Part shown: positions 8,547 through 17,413 of the stretch, piece after piece | How the letters are laid out: each line of letters opens with the position of its first letter | How positions within the stretch are numbered: the stretch's first letter is position 1 | Assembly (NCBI RefSeq): GCF_900105995.1 | Contig: NZ_LT629785.1 | Coordinates: forward strand, 3,705,590-3,769,589 | Direction of reading: 5' to 3' | Origin: Pseudomonas pohangensis | GTDB taxonomy: Bacteria > Pseudomonadota > Gammaproteobacteria > Pseudomonadales > Pseudomonadaceae | DNA length: 64,000 nucleotides | Program-made: the position numbers and the translations under genes | The notes under the pieces: model-generated | What the model saw: only the letters and a program-made list of their open reading frames with translations | The model's database searches: none | What the model was told of the DNA's origin: nothing

Positions 8547-9254
8547 TCAGGCACTGGCGCCTGCCAGGCGCTCCAGCACTGCGGGCAGCTCGGCCAGGCT
8601 GCGGATTTCCGCATGCGCCGGTTGCGCGCCGGTCCATGCCTTGCCCTGGGGGTTGAACCAGACTGCCCGTAATCCGGCGGATAGAGCGCCGGAAATATCA
8701 TCGCCGGGGTGATCGCCGATATGCACTGCCTGGTGCGCCAGCACGCCGGCAAGCTGCAGTGCTTCGTTGAAGGGTCGCGGGTCGGGCTTGCCGATGCCCA
8801 GCTGTTCTGCGCTCAAGGCAAACCGGAAATAATCGGCCAGGCCCAGGCGCCGCACATCGGCATTGCCGTTGGTGATAACGCCAAGGCAGTAGCGGTTGGT
8901 CAGGGTTTCCAGCGTTGCATGCACATCGGGGAACAGCTCGACCTGATGGCGGGCCTGCAGGAACACCTGAAAGCCCTGCTCGGCAAGTTGCGCTGCCTGC
9001 TGTTCGGCATAACCGGCTTCGCGCAGGGCGATATCCAGAATACGCCGGCGCAGTTCGCTCAGGCGATGGCGCAAATCAGGCTCAAGCTGCATCAGGCGCC
9101 GGCGAATTTCCCACAGATGCTCGATGGGTATCGGTCCGAGCAGGGGCGCCTCTGCAGCCAGCCAGTCACGCAGCGCCGCCTCTGCGCCGTGCATGACCGG
9201 CGCCACGCTCCACAGCGTGTCATCGAGGTCGAAAGTTACCAGTGCAATGCTCAT
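8547..9254 (-). CDS. HAD-family hydrolase (haloacid dehalogenase-like phosphatase)
   Basis: The 235-residue protein has motif I DLDDT with nucleophile Asp9 and acid Asp11, motif II ITNGN near 136-140, the conserved Lys of motif III near 164 (GIGKPDPRPF) and motif IV HIGDHPGDD. A helical cap lies between motifs I and II, as in subfamily IA. It is probably a small-molecule phosphatase; the substrate is unknown. Its start overlaps the xerC stop by 4 bases, so it is the last gene of the dapF-xerC operon. A similar gene follows xerC in other pseudomonads. Confidence 0.88.
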   Translation of the reverse strand: MSIALVTFDLDDTLWSVAPVMHGAEAALRDWLAAEAPLLGPIPIEHLWEIRRRLMQLEPDLRHRLSELRRRILDIALREAGYAEQQAAQLAEQGFQVFLQARHQVELFPDVHATLETLTNRYCLGVITNGNADVRRLGLADYFRFALSAEQLGIGKPDPRPFNEALQLAGVLAHQAVHIGDHPGDDISGALSAGLRAVWFNPQGKAWTGAQPAHAEIRSLAELPAVLERLAGASA

Positions 9255-10186
9255 GGGGTCTCGTCGATCGGTTGCGCGTCATGCGCTGGTGGGTTGCTGG
9301 CAGCCTGGCGTCGCGCGCGCGGGTGGGCGCTGTCATAGACCTTGGACAAATGCTGGAAATCCAGATGGGTATAGATCTGCGTCGTCGCGATATCCGCATG
9401 GCCGAGCAGTTCCTGCACCGCGCGCAGATCCTGGGAGGACTCGAGCATGTGGCTGGCAAAGCTGTGGCGCAGCATGTGCGGGTGCAGGTGCTGGCCCAGT
9501 TCACGGGCGCCGGCCTGGGCTACGCGCAGTTGCACGGCACGCGGACTCAGGCGGCGGCCCTGGCGGCTGATGAATACTGCGCTGTCCGCCGGGTTGGCCG
9601 TCTGCCGCAGTGGCAGCCAGTCGCGCAAGGCGCTGACGGCTTTGCGCCCGACCGGCAGCTCGCGGGTTTTCGCGCCTTTGCCGAGCACGCGCACCATGGC
9701 GCCAGCCAGGTCGAGTTCCTGCAGGTTAAGGCCGACCAGTTCCGACAGGCGCAGCCCGGAAGAGTAAAACAGTTCGAGTAAGGCCTGATCGCGGCGGGCG
9801 AGAAATTCATCCTCAACGCCACCATCGAGCAATTGCTGGGCGCGGTCCGCATCCAGCGCGCGTGGCAATTTGCGCGCACCCTTGGGTGGGCTCAGACCGT
9901 CGGCCGGGTCATGCTGACAGAGGCCTTCGCGCAGCAGGTATTTGTACAGGCCGCGCACTGCCGAGAGCAATCGGGCCAGACTGCGTGCGGACTGGCCCTG
10001 CTGGTGCAGGCGGGCAATCATGCGCCGCAGGCGGGCAGTGTCCAGCGCTGCCCAGCCGCTCAGGTCGTCTTGCCTGCAGAGCGCCAGTACGCGCTGCAAG
10101 TCACGCCGGTAGGCGTCCAGGCTGTGCGCCGATAACTGGCGTTCATTGCGCAGGTGAGCCAGGTAGGAGTCAAGCTGGGTTTGCAT
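9251..10186 (-). CDS. xerC: Site-specific tyrosine recombinase XerC
   Basis: The 311-residue protein has an N-terminal SAM-like DNA-binding domain (about 1-90) and a C-terminal catalytic domain. The active-site set is visible: Arg in SGLRLSEL, Lys in VLGKGAKTRELPV, the HPHMLRH box (His and Arg), His in LGHADI and the nucleophile Tyr in TQIYTHL. With XerD it resolves chromosome dimers at dif, under FtsK control. It sits between DUF484 and the HAD gene, the order found in gammaproteobacteria from dapF to xerC. Confidence 0.95.
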   Translation of the reverse strand: MQTQLDSYLAHLRNERQLSAHSLDAYRRDLQRVLALCRQDDLSGWAALDTARLRRMIARLHQQGQSARSLARLLSAVRGLYKYLLREGLCQHDPADGLSPPKGARKLPRALDADRAQQLLDGGVEDEFLARRDQALLELFYSSGLRLSELVGLNLQELDLAGAMVRVLGKGAKTRELPVGRKAVSALRDWLPLRQTANPADSAVFISRQGRRLSPRAVQLRVAQAGARELGQHLHPHMLRHSFASHMLESSQDLRAVQELLGHADIATTQIYTHLDFQHLSKVYDSAHPRARRQAASNPPAHDAQPIDETP

Positions 10187-10233
10187 GCTGACGAACCTGC
10201 AGGTGCGGGACGGCCGGGACGAGCTGCGTAACC

Positions 10234-10932
10234 TTAGCGCGCCGAGCGTAGTGGCGTGGCAAAGCGCGGCAGCACCCGTGCCAGCACTTCCGCAACATAA
10301 CCGAGGAACAGGGTGCCGAGGGAGTTTTTGTAGTGCAGCGGATCAGGACTGCCGATCGCCAGCACGCCGTGCAGGCCCTGATGGGCCAGACTCACTACCG
10401 CAGCGGAACCAACCTTGGCGCCTTCCTGCTTGCCGAACAGGAAGGTCAGTTCCTGTGGCCGCAGAATACCGCAGACGCTCTTGTTGCCGGATAGCAGGCC
10501 GCCAATCGCCTGATGGGCTTCTGCCAGGCTGGCCGAGCGGCCGACCCCGGTGGGGTTGTCGCTGAGCAGGATCAGGCTGACGAAGGGCACCTTGAACTCG
10601 TGGCGCAGACTGTCTTCAACGGCGCTGATCACCTCTTCCAGACTGGTCGCATCGAGCATGTCGAGTACCAGGCGGCGGGTCTTGTCGAACAGGCGGTCGT
10701 TATCGCGGGCAACGTCCATCAGTTGCGACAGGCGATGACGCATTTCAATGTTGCGTTCACGCAGCAGCTTGACCTGCCGCTCGACCAGCGAGACCGCCGC
10801 GCCGGGCAGGTGTGGAATGCGCAAATCGGGAATCAGTTCGTCATGATCGGCGAAGAACTCCGGATGCAGGCGCAGGTAGGCTGCAACCGTTTCCGAGTCG
10901 AGAGGCACTGGTTCCTTGCGTTCTTCGGTCAT
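10234..10932 (-). CDS. DUF484 family protein (GAF-like)
   Basis: This 232-residue protein of the DUF484 family is always found between dapF and xerC in related bacteria. The N-terminal part (about 15-60: AAYLRLHPEFFADHDELIPDLRIPH) is the family signature. A short coiled coil (about 48-80) follows, then a GAF-like domain to the end. The function is not established; the position suggests a link with cell-wall or chromosome-segregation genes. It is 12 bases downstream of the dapF stop. Confidence 0.9.
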   Translation of the reverse strand: MTEERKEPVPLDSETVAAYLRLHPEFFADHDELIPDLRIPHLPGAAVSLVERQVKLLRERNIEMRHRLSQLMDVARDNDRLFDKTRRLVLDMLDATSLEEVISAVEDSLRHEFKVPFVSLILLSDNPTGVGRSASLAEAHQAIGGLLSGNKSVCGILRPQELTFLFGKQEGAKVGSAAVVSLAHQGLHGVLAIGSPDPLHYKNSLGTLFLGYVAEVLARVLPRFATPLRSAR

Positions 10933-10944
10933 GGCAATACTCGG

Positions 10945-11775
10945 CTAGAGGCGAATCTGTCCTTCGTAAACACGAACTGCAGGCCCGGTCATCATAACCG
11001 GCTCACCCGTTCCTGCCCACTCTATGCACAGCTTGCCGCCTGGAAGCTCCAGCTGCAACGGTGAATCCATCCAGTTCTGCCGAATCGCCGCCACTGCCGC
11101 CGCGCAGGCGCCGGTACCGCAGGCCTGGGTTTCGCCGGCGCCCCGCTCCCATACCCTGAGTCTGGCGTGCTGGCGGTCAAGCACCTGCAGAAAGCCGACG
11201 TTAACCTTCTGCGCAAAGCGCGCATGGGTTTCGATTTTCGGCCCGAGGGTCTTTACCGGAGCACTGTCCACGTCATCGACACGGATCACCGCGTGCGGAT
11301 TGCCCATCGACACGGCGGCCAGCTCGATGCTTTGCCCTTCGACGTCGAGCGGGTAGCTCAGCGCCTCGCTGTCGGCGCTGAATGGAATCTCTGCCGGGTT
11401 CAGCCGTGGCGGGCCCATGTCCACAGTAACCTGCCCGTCGACGCGCATCTGCAGCTCGATGATGCCGCCGCGGGTTTCCACGCGGATACGCTTCTTCACG
11501 GTCAGCCGCTTGTCCAGCACGAAGCGGGCGAAGCAGCGCGCGCCATTGCCGCACTGTTCCACTTCGGAGCCATCGGCGTTGAAGATGCGGTAGCGGAAAT
11601 CGACATCAGGACTGTTGGGTGCTTCGACCAGCAGCAACTGGTCGAAGCCGATGCCGGTATGCCGGTCACCCCACTGTTTGGCGTGCTTGGACTGGATATG
11701 CGCCTGCTGACTGATCAGGTCGATGACCATGAAGTCGTTGCCCAGGCCGTGCATCTTGGTAAAACGCAATAACAT
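10945..11775 (-). CDS. dapF: Diaminopimelate epimerase
   Basis: The protein has 276 residues from ATG 11775 (MLLRFTKMHGLGNDF, the conserved family start). An in-frame extension upstream runs into lysA and is not family sequence. The two catalytic cysteines are Cys75 (EQCGNGARC) and Cys219 (ACGTGACAA). The enzyme turns LL- into meso-diaminopimelate for lysine and peptidoglycan. It lies 4 bases after lysA, which uses its product. Confidence 0.97.
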   Translation of the reverse strand: MLLRFTKMHGLGNDFMVIDLISQQAHIQSKHAKQWGDRHTGIGFDQLLLVEAPNSPDVDFRYRIFNADGSEVEQCGNGARCFARFVLDKRLTVKKRIRVETRGGIIELQMRVDGQVTVDMGPPRLNPAEIPFSADSEALSYPLDVEGQSIELAAVSMGNPHAVIRVDDVDSAPVKTLGPKIETHARFAQKVNVGFLQVLDRQHARLRVWERGAGETQACGTGACAAAVAAIRQNWMDSPLQLELPGGKLCIEWAGTGEPVMMTGPAVRVYEGQIRL

Positions 11776-11779
11776 GGCG

Positions 11780-13039
11780 TTATCCCTGCCGGTCTGCTGG
11801 CAGCTGGCTTTCGGCGGCAAACAGCTCCTGCACCGTCTCGCGCCGGCGCACTTCGAACGCCTCGCCAGCATCCACCAGCACCTCGGCCGCCCGGCCGCGG
11901 GTGTTGTAGTTCGAGCTCATGACAAAACCATAGGCGCCCGCCGAGCAGACCGTCAGCAGGTCGCCCTCTGCCAGTACCAGTTCACGGTTCTTGGCGAGAA
12001 AGTCACCGGTTTCGCAGATCGGCCCGACGATATCGTAATTGCGGGCAGTGCCTTGACGCGGTTGTACCGCGAGTACGTCCATCCATGCCTGGTACAGCGC
12101 CGGCCGAATCAGGTCGTTCATTGCCGCATCGACGATGGCGAAATCCTTGTGTTCGGTGTGCTTGAGGTACTCGACGCGGGTAAGCAGTACTCCGGCATTG
12201 GCCACGATCGAGCGCCCCGGCTCGAACACCAGTGCCAGCTGGCGACTGCCAAGGCGTTCGCGTACGGCCTGGATATAGTCGCTGGCCAGGGGTGGCTGCT
12301 CGTCGCGGTACTGCACGCCGAGACCGCCGCCCAGATCCAGATGCTGAATGCGGATACAGTGCGCTGCCAGACGGTCAATCAGTGCCAGCAGGCGGTCGAG
12401 GGCATCCAGAAACGGCGGCAGAGTGGTCAGTTGCGAGCCGATATGGCAGTCCACGCCAATGACCTGCAGGTTCGGCAGGCTGGCAGCGCGCACATACACC
12501 GCTTCGGCATCGGCGATGGCGATACCGAACTTGTTTTCTTTCAGGCCGGTGGAAATATACGGGTGGGTGCCGGCATCCACATCGGGATTCACCCGCAAGG
12601 ATACCGGCGCCTGCACGCCCAGTTCGGCGGCCACCAGTTGCAGGCGCTCCAGCTCGTCGCTGGATTCGACGTTGAAACAGTGCACGCCAATCTGCAGGGC
12701 ACGGCGCATGTCGTCGCGGGTCTTGCCGACGCCGGAGAAGACGATCTTGCCAGGCTCGCCACCGGCAGCCAGCACGCGCTCCAGCTCGCCGCGGGAGACG
12801 ATGTCGAAACCGGCACCCAGACGTGCCAGCAGATTCAGCACGCCGAGATTGGAGTTGGCCTTTACCGCAAAGCACACCAGATGCTCGATACCCTGCAGGG
12901 CGTCGGCATAGGCGCGGTATTGCTGTTCGATATGGGCGCGTGAATAGACGTAAGTAGGCGTGCCGAAACGCTCGGCAATAGCGGACAACGCCACGCCTTC
13001 CGCGAACAGCTCACCGCCGCGGTAGGTGAAAGCTTCCAT
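11780..13039 (-). CDS. lysA: Diaminopimelate decarboxylase
   Basis: This 419-residue alanine-racemase-fold PLP enzyme forms a Schiff base through Lys60 (CFAVKANSN). Further landmarks are HIGSQ, GGGLGVQY, EPGRSIVANAG and the substrate-binding CETGDFLAK from the partner subunit. It makes L-lysine from meso-diaminopimelate. It lies between lptM (9 bases) and dapF (4 bases) in one minus-strand operon. Confidence 0.97.
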   Translation of the reverse strand: MEAFTYRGGELFAEGVALSAIAERFGTPTYVYSRAHIEQQYRAYADALQGIEHLVCFAVKANSNLGVLNLLARLGAGFDIVSRGELERVLAAGGEPGKIVFSGVGKTRDDMRRALQIGVHCFNVESSDELERLQLVAAELGVQAPVSLRVNPDVDAGTHPYISTGLKENKFGIAIADAEAVYVRAASLPNLQVIGVDCHIGSQLTTLPPFLDALDRLLALIDRLAAHCIRIQHLDLGGGLGVQYRDEQPPLASDYIQAVRERLGSRQLALVFEPGRSIVANAGVLLTRVEYLKHTEHKDFAIVDAAMNDLIRPALYQAWMDVLAVQPRQGTARNYDIVGPICETGDFLAKNRELVLAEGDLLTVCSAGAYGFVMSSNYNTRGRAAEVLVDAGEAFEVRRRETVQELFAAESQLPADRQG

Positions 13040-13048
13040 GTAACCCCC

Positions 13049-13186
13049 TTAGAGAAAGATGTCTTTGTCGTGCTCTTTGACGGCTTTCTCATCGTCCGGC
13101 ATGTACAGCGGGCCTTTTTGGCCACAACCGGCGAGGGACACACTCAATACGGCAAGCGCAATGAAGGACAGGAGCAGGCGCTTCAT
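13049..13186 (-). CDS. lptM: LptM-type small lipoprotein (LppL/YifL family)
   Basis: This 45-residue lipoprotein has signal peptide MKRLLLSFIALAVLSVS, lipobox LAGC with Cys21, then GQKGPLYMPDD, the hallmark of LptM. In Escherichia coli, LptM helps LptD mature in the outer membrane. The remainder is a charged tail (EKAVKEHDKDIFL). It is the first gene of the lptM-lysA-dapF-DUF484-xerC-HAD operon and faces cyaY. Confidence 0.9.
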   Translation of the reverse strand: MKRLLLSFIALAVLSVSLAGCGQKGPLYMPDDEKAVKEHDKDIFL

Positions 13187-13421
13187 GTTGAACATCCTGA
13201 AATCGATTATTGCCGGCAGTATACCGAGCGACCGGCGCCTTGCCTATGCGCCGGGGCGCAGGCGGAGCAAGCCTTGCAGCCAGGCGACCAGTGGCTGCCG
13301 GCTGACACCGTGGCGGTTGGCAAGACAGCGGGAGCGATCTCCGGCATCCTGTACGCAGATTGCCGCAGCCCCCGCATAAGCGGATTGTGGCGCCCTTCCC
13401 GGGATTTTCGAGGTTTCTGTA

Positions 13422-13754
13422 ATGAGTTTGAGCGAAGCACGCTTTCATGATCTGGTGGATACGCTGCAGCAGACCATCGAGGATGCGTTTGACGACACGG
13501 ATCTGGATGTTGATCTGGAAAACAGCGGCGGCGTGCTCACCGTGCGCTTCGAAAATGGCAGCCAGCTGATCTTCAGCCGCCAGGCACCCTTGCGCCAGTT
13601 GTGGCTGGCGGCGCGTTCCGGCGGTTTCCATTTCGACTATGACGAAGACCAGGGCGGCTGGATGTGCGACAGCAGTGACGAAATGCTCGGTGAAATGCTG
13701 GTACGCATCTGCCGCGAGCAGGCTGGAGTGGACATTGAGTTCGAGCTGGACTGA
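13422..13754 (+). CDS. cyaY: Frataxin-like iron donor CyaY
   Basis: The 110-residue single-domain protein has an acidic first helix (about 8-30: DLVDTLQQTIEDAFDDTDLDVD) and the beta-sheet motifs GVLTVRFENGSQLIFSRQ and PLRQLWLAARSGGFHFD. CyaY binds iron and tunes IscS during Fe-S cluster assembly. It is divergent from lptM across 235 bases in which I see no other gene. Confidence 0.95.
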   Translation: MSLSEARFHDLVDTLQQTIEDAFDDTDLDVDLENSGGVLTVRFENGSQLIFSRQAPLRQLWLAARSGGFHFDYDEDQGGWMCDSSDEMLGEMLVRICREQAGVDIEFELD

Positions 13755-13941
13755 AACGCAGGCTTCGCCCTGCGTGCGCAATTGTTGTCTGGACGACGAG
13801 GATATCTGCCTGGGCTGCGGGCGCAGCCTCGGCGAAATTCTCGAATGGTCGGCTGCCGGCGATGCACGGCGCCGGGCGATCCGCGCCATTGCCGCCGCCC
13901 GCCGTCAGCCGGTTGCTGCCCGCGGCAGGTCGGCGGAATAA
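13735..13941 (+). CDS. DUF1289 family small Cys-rich protein
   Basis: The region codes for SPCVRNCCLDDEDICLGCGR followed by ILEWSAAGDARRRAI, the DUF1289 pattern: three or four Cys with a conserved Trp and a helical end. The function is not known; the cysteines suggest metal or Fe-S binding. No ATG is near. A TTG at 13735 gives 68 residues and a 20-base overlap with the 3' end of cyaY, so translation is probably coupled. The start is uncertain; the Cys-rich core from 13766 is secure. Confidence 0.75.
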   Translation: MSSSWTETQASPCVRNCCLDDEDICLGCGRSLGEILEWSAAGDARRRAIRAIAAARRQPVAARGRSAE

Positions 13942-13943
13942 GC

Positions 13944-13969
13944 CTGCCGGATGCCACGGCATCCGGCAG
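13944..13969. terminator. Bidirectional terminator-like hairpin
   Basis: A perfect 12-pair inverted repeat (CTGCCGGATGCC / GGCATCCGGCAG) with a two-base spacer lies between two convergent genes. There is no T run, so it may act as a barrier or mRNA stabiliser more than as a strict terminator. Confidence 0.6.
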
Positions 13970-13978
13970 AGCGCTTTG

Positions 13979-14221
13979 TCAGGCTTTGGCCGGGGTGAGA
14001 ATGGTCAGCAGCGACTGCGCGTGCTCGGCCGCATCCAGGCCCAGGCTGGTCAGGTAGCCACCGTCCGGCTGATCGGTAAGGCCTTTGTCGTACAGGCGCT
14101 GTGCCGCGGCTACCGCACTGGCGGCTGCGTTGTGATGCACCTTGATGCCTTCGGTGGTATTGGACAGGTTGAACAGGGTGAGAATTTCCAGTTCGGCGAT
14201 CAGTTCAGGGGTGTATGCCAT
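13979..14221 (-). CDS. TIGR02647 family small protein
   Basis: The protein has 80 residues from ATG 14221 (MAYTPELIAELEILTLFNL). It matches the pseudomonad TIGR02647 family, which contains a winged-helix-like pattern and ends in GYLTSLGLDAAEHAQSLLTIL. No function has been shown to my knowledge. It is convergent with the DUF1289 gene. An in-frame ATG at 14242 adds seven residues that are not conserved. Confidence 0.75.
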   Translation of the reverse strand: MAYTPELIAELEILTLFNLSNTTEGIKVHHNAAASAVAAAQRLYDKGLTDQPDGGYLTSLGLDAAEHAQSLLTILTPAKA

Positions 14222-14347
14222 AAGCACTCCGGTCTTTTGCAAGGGTCGCGCAGGGTTTGTGCACGCTGTACCAGCAGTGTAGCGATGTCGGCTGGACTGT
14301 GCAGGATTATGCGGTGCGGATGGCGCGGGCCGCGAGAGTCTTTGCCA

Positions 14348-14644
14348 TCAGTCTTCAGTCTGCTCTGCGGGTAACTCAGGTAGCCGGCGCAGCGCCAGTT
14401 CATAGCCATCGCGGTCGAATGGCCGGTCTGCTGCAAGCATCGCGCTGATTTCTCCGGCCAGGACCAGTGCCATCAGCTGCAGGATTTCTTCGCGCGGATA
14501 ACCGACCAGCGTCAGTTTGTTGCAGGTCGCCCGGGCTGCCGGCGGGTCGTCGGCCTCGATCTGGTTCTCGATGGCGCTGATCAGCGTCGCTTCGGTGAAC
14601 GCTTCCTCGTCGTTGTCTTGGCTGTCTTGCATGGCGGGGTCCAT
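14348..14644 (-). CDS. Conserved hypothetical protein, 98 residues
   Basis: I do not recognise a named family. It is acidic, predicted helical and soluble, with a single Cys (ARATCNKLTLVGYPREEI). The N-terminus is Asp/Glu-rich. Starts at 14644 (MDPAMQDS) or 14632 (MQDSQDND) are both possible, neither with a strong ribosome site. It lies upstream of TIGR02647 on the same strand, 126 bases away. Codon use is like its neighbours, which supports a real gene. Confidence 0.6.
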   Translation of the reverse strand: MDPAMQDSQDNDEEAFTEATLISAIENQIEADDPPAARATCNKLTLVGYPREEILQLMALVLAGEISAMLAADRPFDRDGYELALRRLPELPAEQTED

Positions 14645-14786
14645 TGGCTGGTTGATTCTTGCAAGTTAGCAGATGCGCCCTGCCCGGCCTAAATTGCTTG
14701 CCGGCAAAGGGCTATAGCCGCCACCGGAACTTCCCTGCAACGCGGCGGCGCTACGCTTGCAGGCGAGTGTGGATGATTCCGCGATG

Positions 14787-16265
14787 TTACTGCACCTGCT
14801 GGTTCTCGGCGGTGGCGCTGATCAGCGGTTGCTGGTTGTAACTCTGCCCCAGCGCCAGATTCAGGTTGACCCAGTTGCTCAGCCGCAAAAAGCGCTGCTC
14901 GATGGCACTGGCCTCGCTGCCGAGCTGCTGGGACTGCAGCTGCAGAACCGTGAGCATGTCACTGGCACCTGCCTGGTAGCGCTGCTTGGCGATGGTCACC
15001 GATCTTTTCCGTTGTTGCACGGCCTGATCGGTAGCGAGGATGGCGCGATCGTAGAAGTATTCATCAATAAGTCCCGACTCCACTTCATTCAGGGCCCGCA
15101 GGACCACGCGACCATAGTTGGCCACGGCCTGCTTCTGGTACTCGTCGGAGATGCGGATATTGGCGCGCAGGGCGCCACCCTCATAGATTGGCAACTGCAT
15201 GCCCAGCCCCGCCGTACCCAGCCAGGGCTCCAGATTCAGCGCGTCAAGCAGGCCGTCGGTGTAGCGTCCGGCATTGAGGGACAGGGAGAAACCCGGCAGC
15301 AGGGCCAGCCGGTCCGCTTCATTCAGGCGGAAGGCGCTGATCACCTGTTGTTCGGCGGCCAGTACATCCGGGCGCCGGGCAATAATGGAAACCGGCGTGT
15401 CGGAAGCGATCACCGGCGGCAGATTGGCCAGCATCCGCGTGGTCTGGATATCGCCGGCGGGGTAACGACCGAGCAGCAATTCCAGAGTGCGGCGGGCCTC
15501 GGCGTAGTTTTTCTCAGCGGTTTGCACCTGGGTCTCGATGTTATCCAGGTAGGCTTGTGTCTGGCTTACATCAAAGTCGGAGACCTTGCCGGCCCGCATG
15601 CGGATCTTTACCAGCTTGAGTATGTCGGCATACAGCACCTGGCTTTCTTCTGCCAGCTGCAACAGCTTATAAGCCTCGACCACGCGGTACCAGCTCTTGA
15701 CCGTGGTGGCGACCAGTGACTGCCGCGCATAGGCGTAATCCAGTGCGCTGGCCTGATAAGCCGCTTCTGCGGAGGCCTCTTCGGCGCGCAGCCGGCCCCA
15801 GATATCCAGCTCCCAGGACACGCCCGCAGAGACCTGGTTGGTGCGGTATTCATTCGACTGGCCGAAGTCCTTGGTCCAGTTCTTGTTGGCACCGACGCCT
15901 ATTTGCGGCATCAGTTGCGAGCCGACCAGATTGACATTGGCCGCGGCAATGGCGACCTGCGAGGCAGCTACACGCAGATCGGGATTATTCTCCAGGGCGG
16001 CCTGTACCACGCTGTTCAATTGCGGATCAGCAAAGGCGTCAAGCCAGCCATTGCCGGCCATTTGCAGGGCCTGCGGGCTGATCCGGGTGGCCTGGGCATT
16101 ACCCAGCCACTGCGCCGGCATCTGTGGTGTGGCGGGCAGCGCCTGATCGAGGATCACATCGCGTTGCGGTGGTTCGCTGAGGCAGCCGCCCAGCAGCAGT
16201 AGCAGAACGCAGACCGCAGGTCGCAGGACGTGCCCGGGCAGGGAGTGCTTGTCGGTCGTCTTCAT
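14787..16265 (-). CDS. Outer-membrane efflux lipoprotein (TolC/NodT family)
   Basis: The 492-residue protein has a lipoprotein signal (LLLLLGGC, Cys at about 28) and two OEP repeats with long helices, as in OprM and NodT factors. Examples are AALENNPDLRVAASQVAIAA and ALNEVESGLIDEYFYDRAI. It forms the outer-membrane channel of a tripartite exporter. Its start overlaps the stop of the HlyD gene by 4 bases. It is last in the DUF3302-HlyD-TolC operon. Confidence 0.9.
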   Translation of the reverse strand: MKTTDKHSLPGHVLRPAVCVLLLLLGGCLSEPPQRDVILDQALPATPQMPAQWLGNAQATRISPQALQMAGNGWLDAFADPQLNSVVQAALENNPDLRVAASQVAIAAANVNLVGSQLMPQIGVGANKNWTKDFGQSNEYRTNQVSAGVSWELDIWGRLRAEEASAEAAYQASALDYAYARQSLVATTVKSWYRVVEAYKLLQLAEESQVLYADILKLVKIRMRAGKVSDFDVSQTQAYLDNIETQVQTAEKNYAEARRTLELLLGRYPAGDIQTTRMLANLPPVIASDTPVSIIARRPDVLAAEQQVISAFRLNEADRLALLPGFSLSLNAGRYTDGLLDALNLEPWLGTAGLGMQLPIYEGGALRANIRISDEYQKQAVANYGRVVLRALNEVESGLIDEYFYDRAILATDQAVQQRKRSVTIAKQRYQAGASDMLTVLQLQSQQLGSEASAIEQRFLRLSNWVNLNLALGQSYNQQPLISATAENQQVQ

Positions 16266-17413
16266 ATATCCAACGGGTACAGCCAGTTCAGCCAGGAATG
16301 CGCACGGATGGAGATTTTGCGCAGGTAGGCGAAGTCCTGATGTTCGGTGTAAATGGCGGCGATGCCGCCGGCGCCGATGGTGAATTTCGACTGGTCGGGA
16401 TCATCGAAGGTGATCTGTACCGCATACTGGCCCTGGGGGGTTTCCGGGGGCTGCGCGGTGTATTCCGGCAAGGTGCCACTGGGCAGGAACTGGCCGCTGC
16501 CGTTGACTTTCCAGATGCTCTGGACCCGGGCCGGGAATATCTGGCCGGGATACAGATTCATGGCTACTTCAACGGGCTGGCCGACTTTGACGTACTTGAG
16601 GTTTTCCTGGAAATAATTGGCCAGCAGGTAGCGGTTGTCATCGCAGATGAACGAGGCGATGGCACCCATGCGGATAATGCCCGCGACCATGCCGGGACGA
16701 ACCTGCAGGTTGGCGATGCGGCCGTCTTCGGGTGCATAGATTGTGGTGTTATCGAGATAGAACTGTGCCTGTTCCAGTTCGGCCTGCAACGCGGCTACCT
16801 GGGTGTTGACCCCATCGATCTGCGAGTTGTACTCCAGCTCGGCGCGCTCGACCTCGGCCCTGGCCTCCAGCACCGCAGCCTGCTCGACCTTGACCTGTGC
16901 CAGTGCCTTCTGTTGCTCCTCGACCGGGCCGGCACCCTGGCTGCTCAGGTCGGTGGTGAGTTTCAGCTGGTAATTGGCCAGTTCAAGCTGGCTTAGTGCC
17001 TTGTTGACCTTCTGCTTGCTGATCATCACATCGGCCTGCAGGACTTTTACATTCTGCTTGGCCTGGGCCAGTTGGGCCTGCAACTGCTTGACCTGAAAGA
17101 CGTAAGGGCGATCATCGAACCTGAACAGCGGCTGGCCCTTTTTCACCGGTGTGTTTTGCTCCACCAGTACTTCGGTGACCATGGTCGGCTGCGACAGTCG
17201 CGGCACCAGCTGGATGGTGTGCTGCACCACTACCGCCGAAGTACTGGCGGGAGTCATGAAGCGCATGCCGACCAGAAAGATCAGCAGCAGGTGAGCGCCG
17301 AAGAACAGCGAGACCACACCCCAGAGAATGGAAAACTTCAGCCAGCGGAATTTGAAGAACACCAGCCAGACGAGGAAGGCGAAAATGGAGCAGATGAGCA
17401 GACCGGCAACCAT
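16262..17413 (-). CDS. HlyD-family membrane fusion protein (YibH/EmrA-like)
   Basis: The 383-residue protein has two N-terminal hydrophobic segments (about 4-20 and 28-52). A split lipoyl domain follows (QNTPVKKGQPLFRFDDRPY and NTTIYAPEDGRIANLQVRPG) around a long coiled coil (about 120-215), then a beta-barrel. It spans the periplasm between an inner-membrane partner and the outer-membrane factor. The upstream neighbour is a DUF3302 protein with one base of overlap, the pairing seen in YibI-YibH and YiaW-YiaV of Escherichia coli. No MFS or ABC transporter is present in this operon. Confidence 0.88.
   Translation of the reverse strand: MVAGLLICSIFAFLVWLVFFKFRWLKFSILWGVVSLFFGAHLLLIFLVGMRFMTPASTSAVVVQHTIQLVPRLSQPTMVTEVLVEQNTPVKKGQPLFRFDDRPYVFQVKQLQAQLAQAKQNVKVLQADVMISKQKVNKALSQLELANYQLKLTTDLSSQGAGPVEEQQKALAQVKVEQAAVLEARAEVERAELEYNSQIDGVNTQVAALQAELEQAQFYLDNTTIYAPEDGRIANLQVRPGMVAGIIRMGAIASFICDDNRYLLANYFQENLKYVKVGQPVEVAMNLYPGQIFPARVQSIWKVNGSGQFLPSGTLPEYTAQPPETPQGQYAVQITFDDPDQSKFTIGAGGIAAIYTEHQDFAYLRKISIRAHSWLNWLYPLDI

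Noticed and set aside
11776..11871. 32-residue N-terminal extension of DapF
   Set aside because: It lies inside the lysA 3' end and is Arg/Cys-rich; all DapF proteins start close to LRFTKMHGLGNDF.
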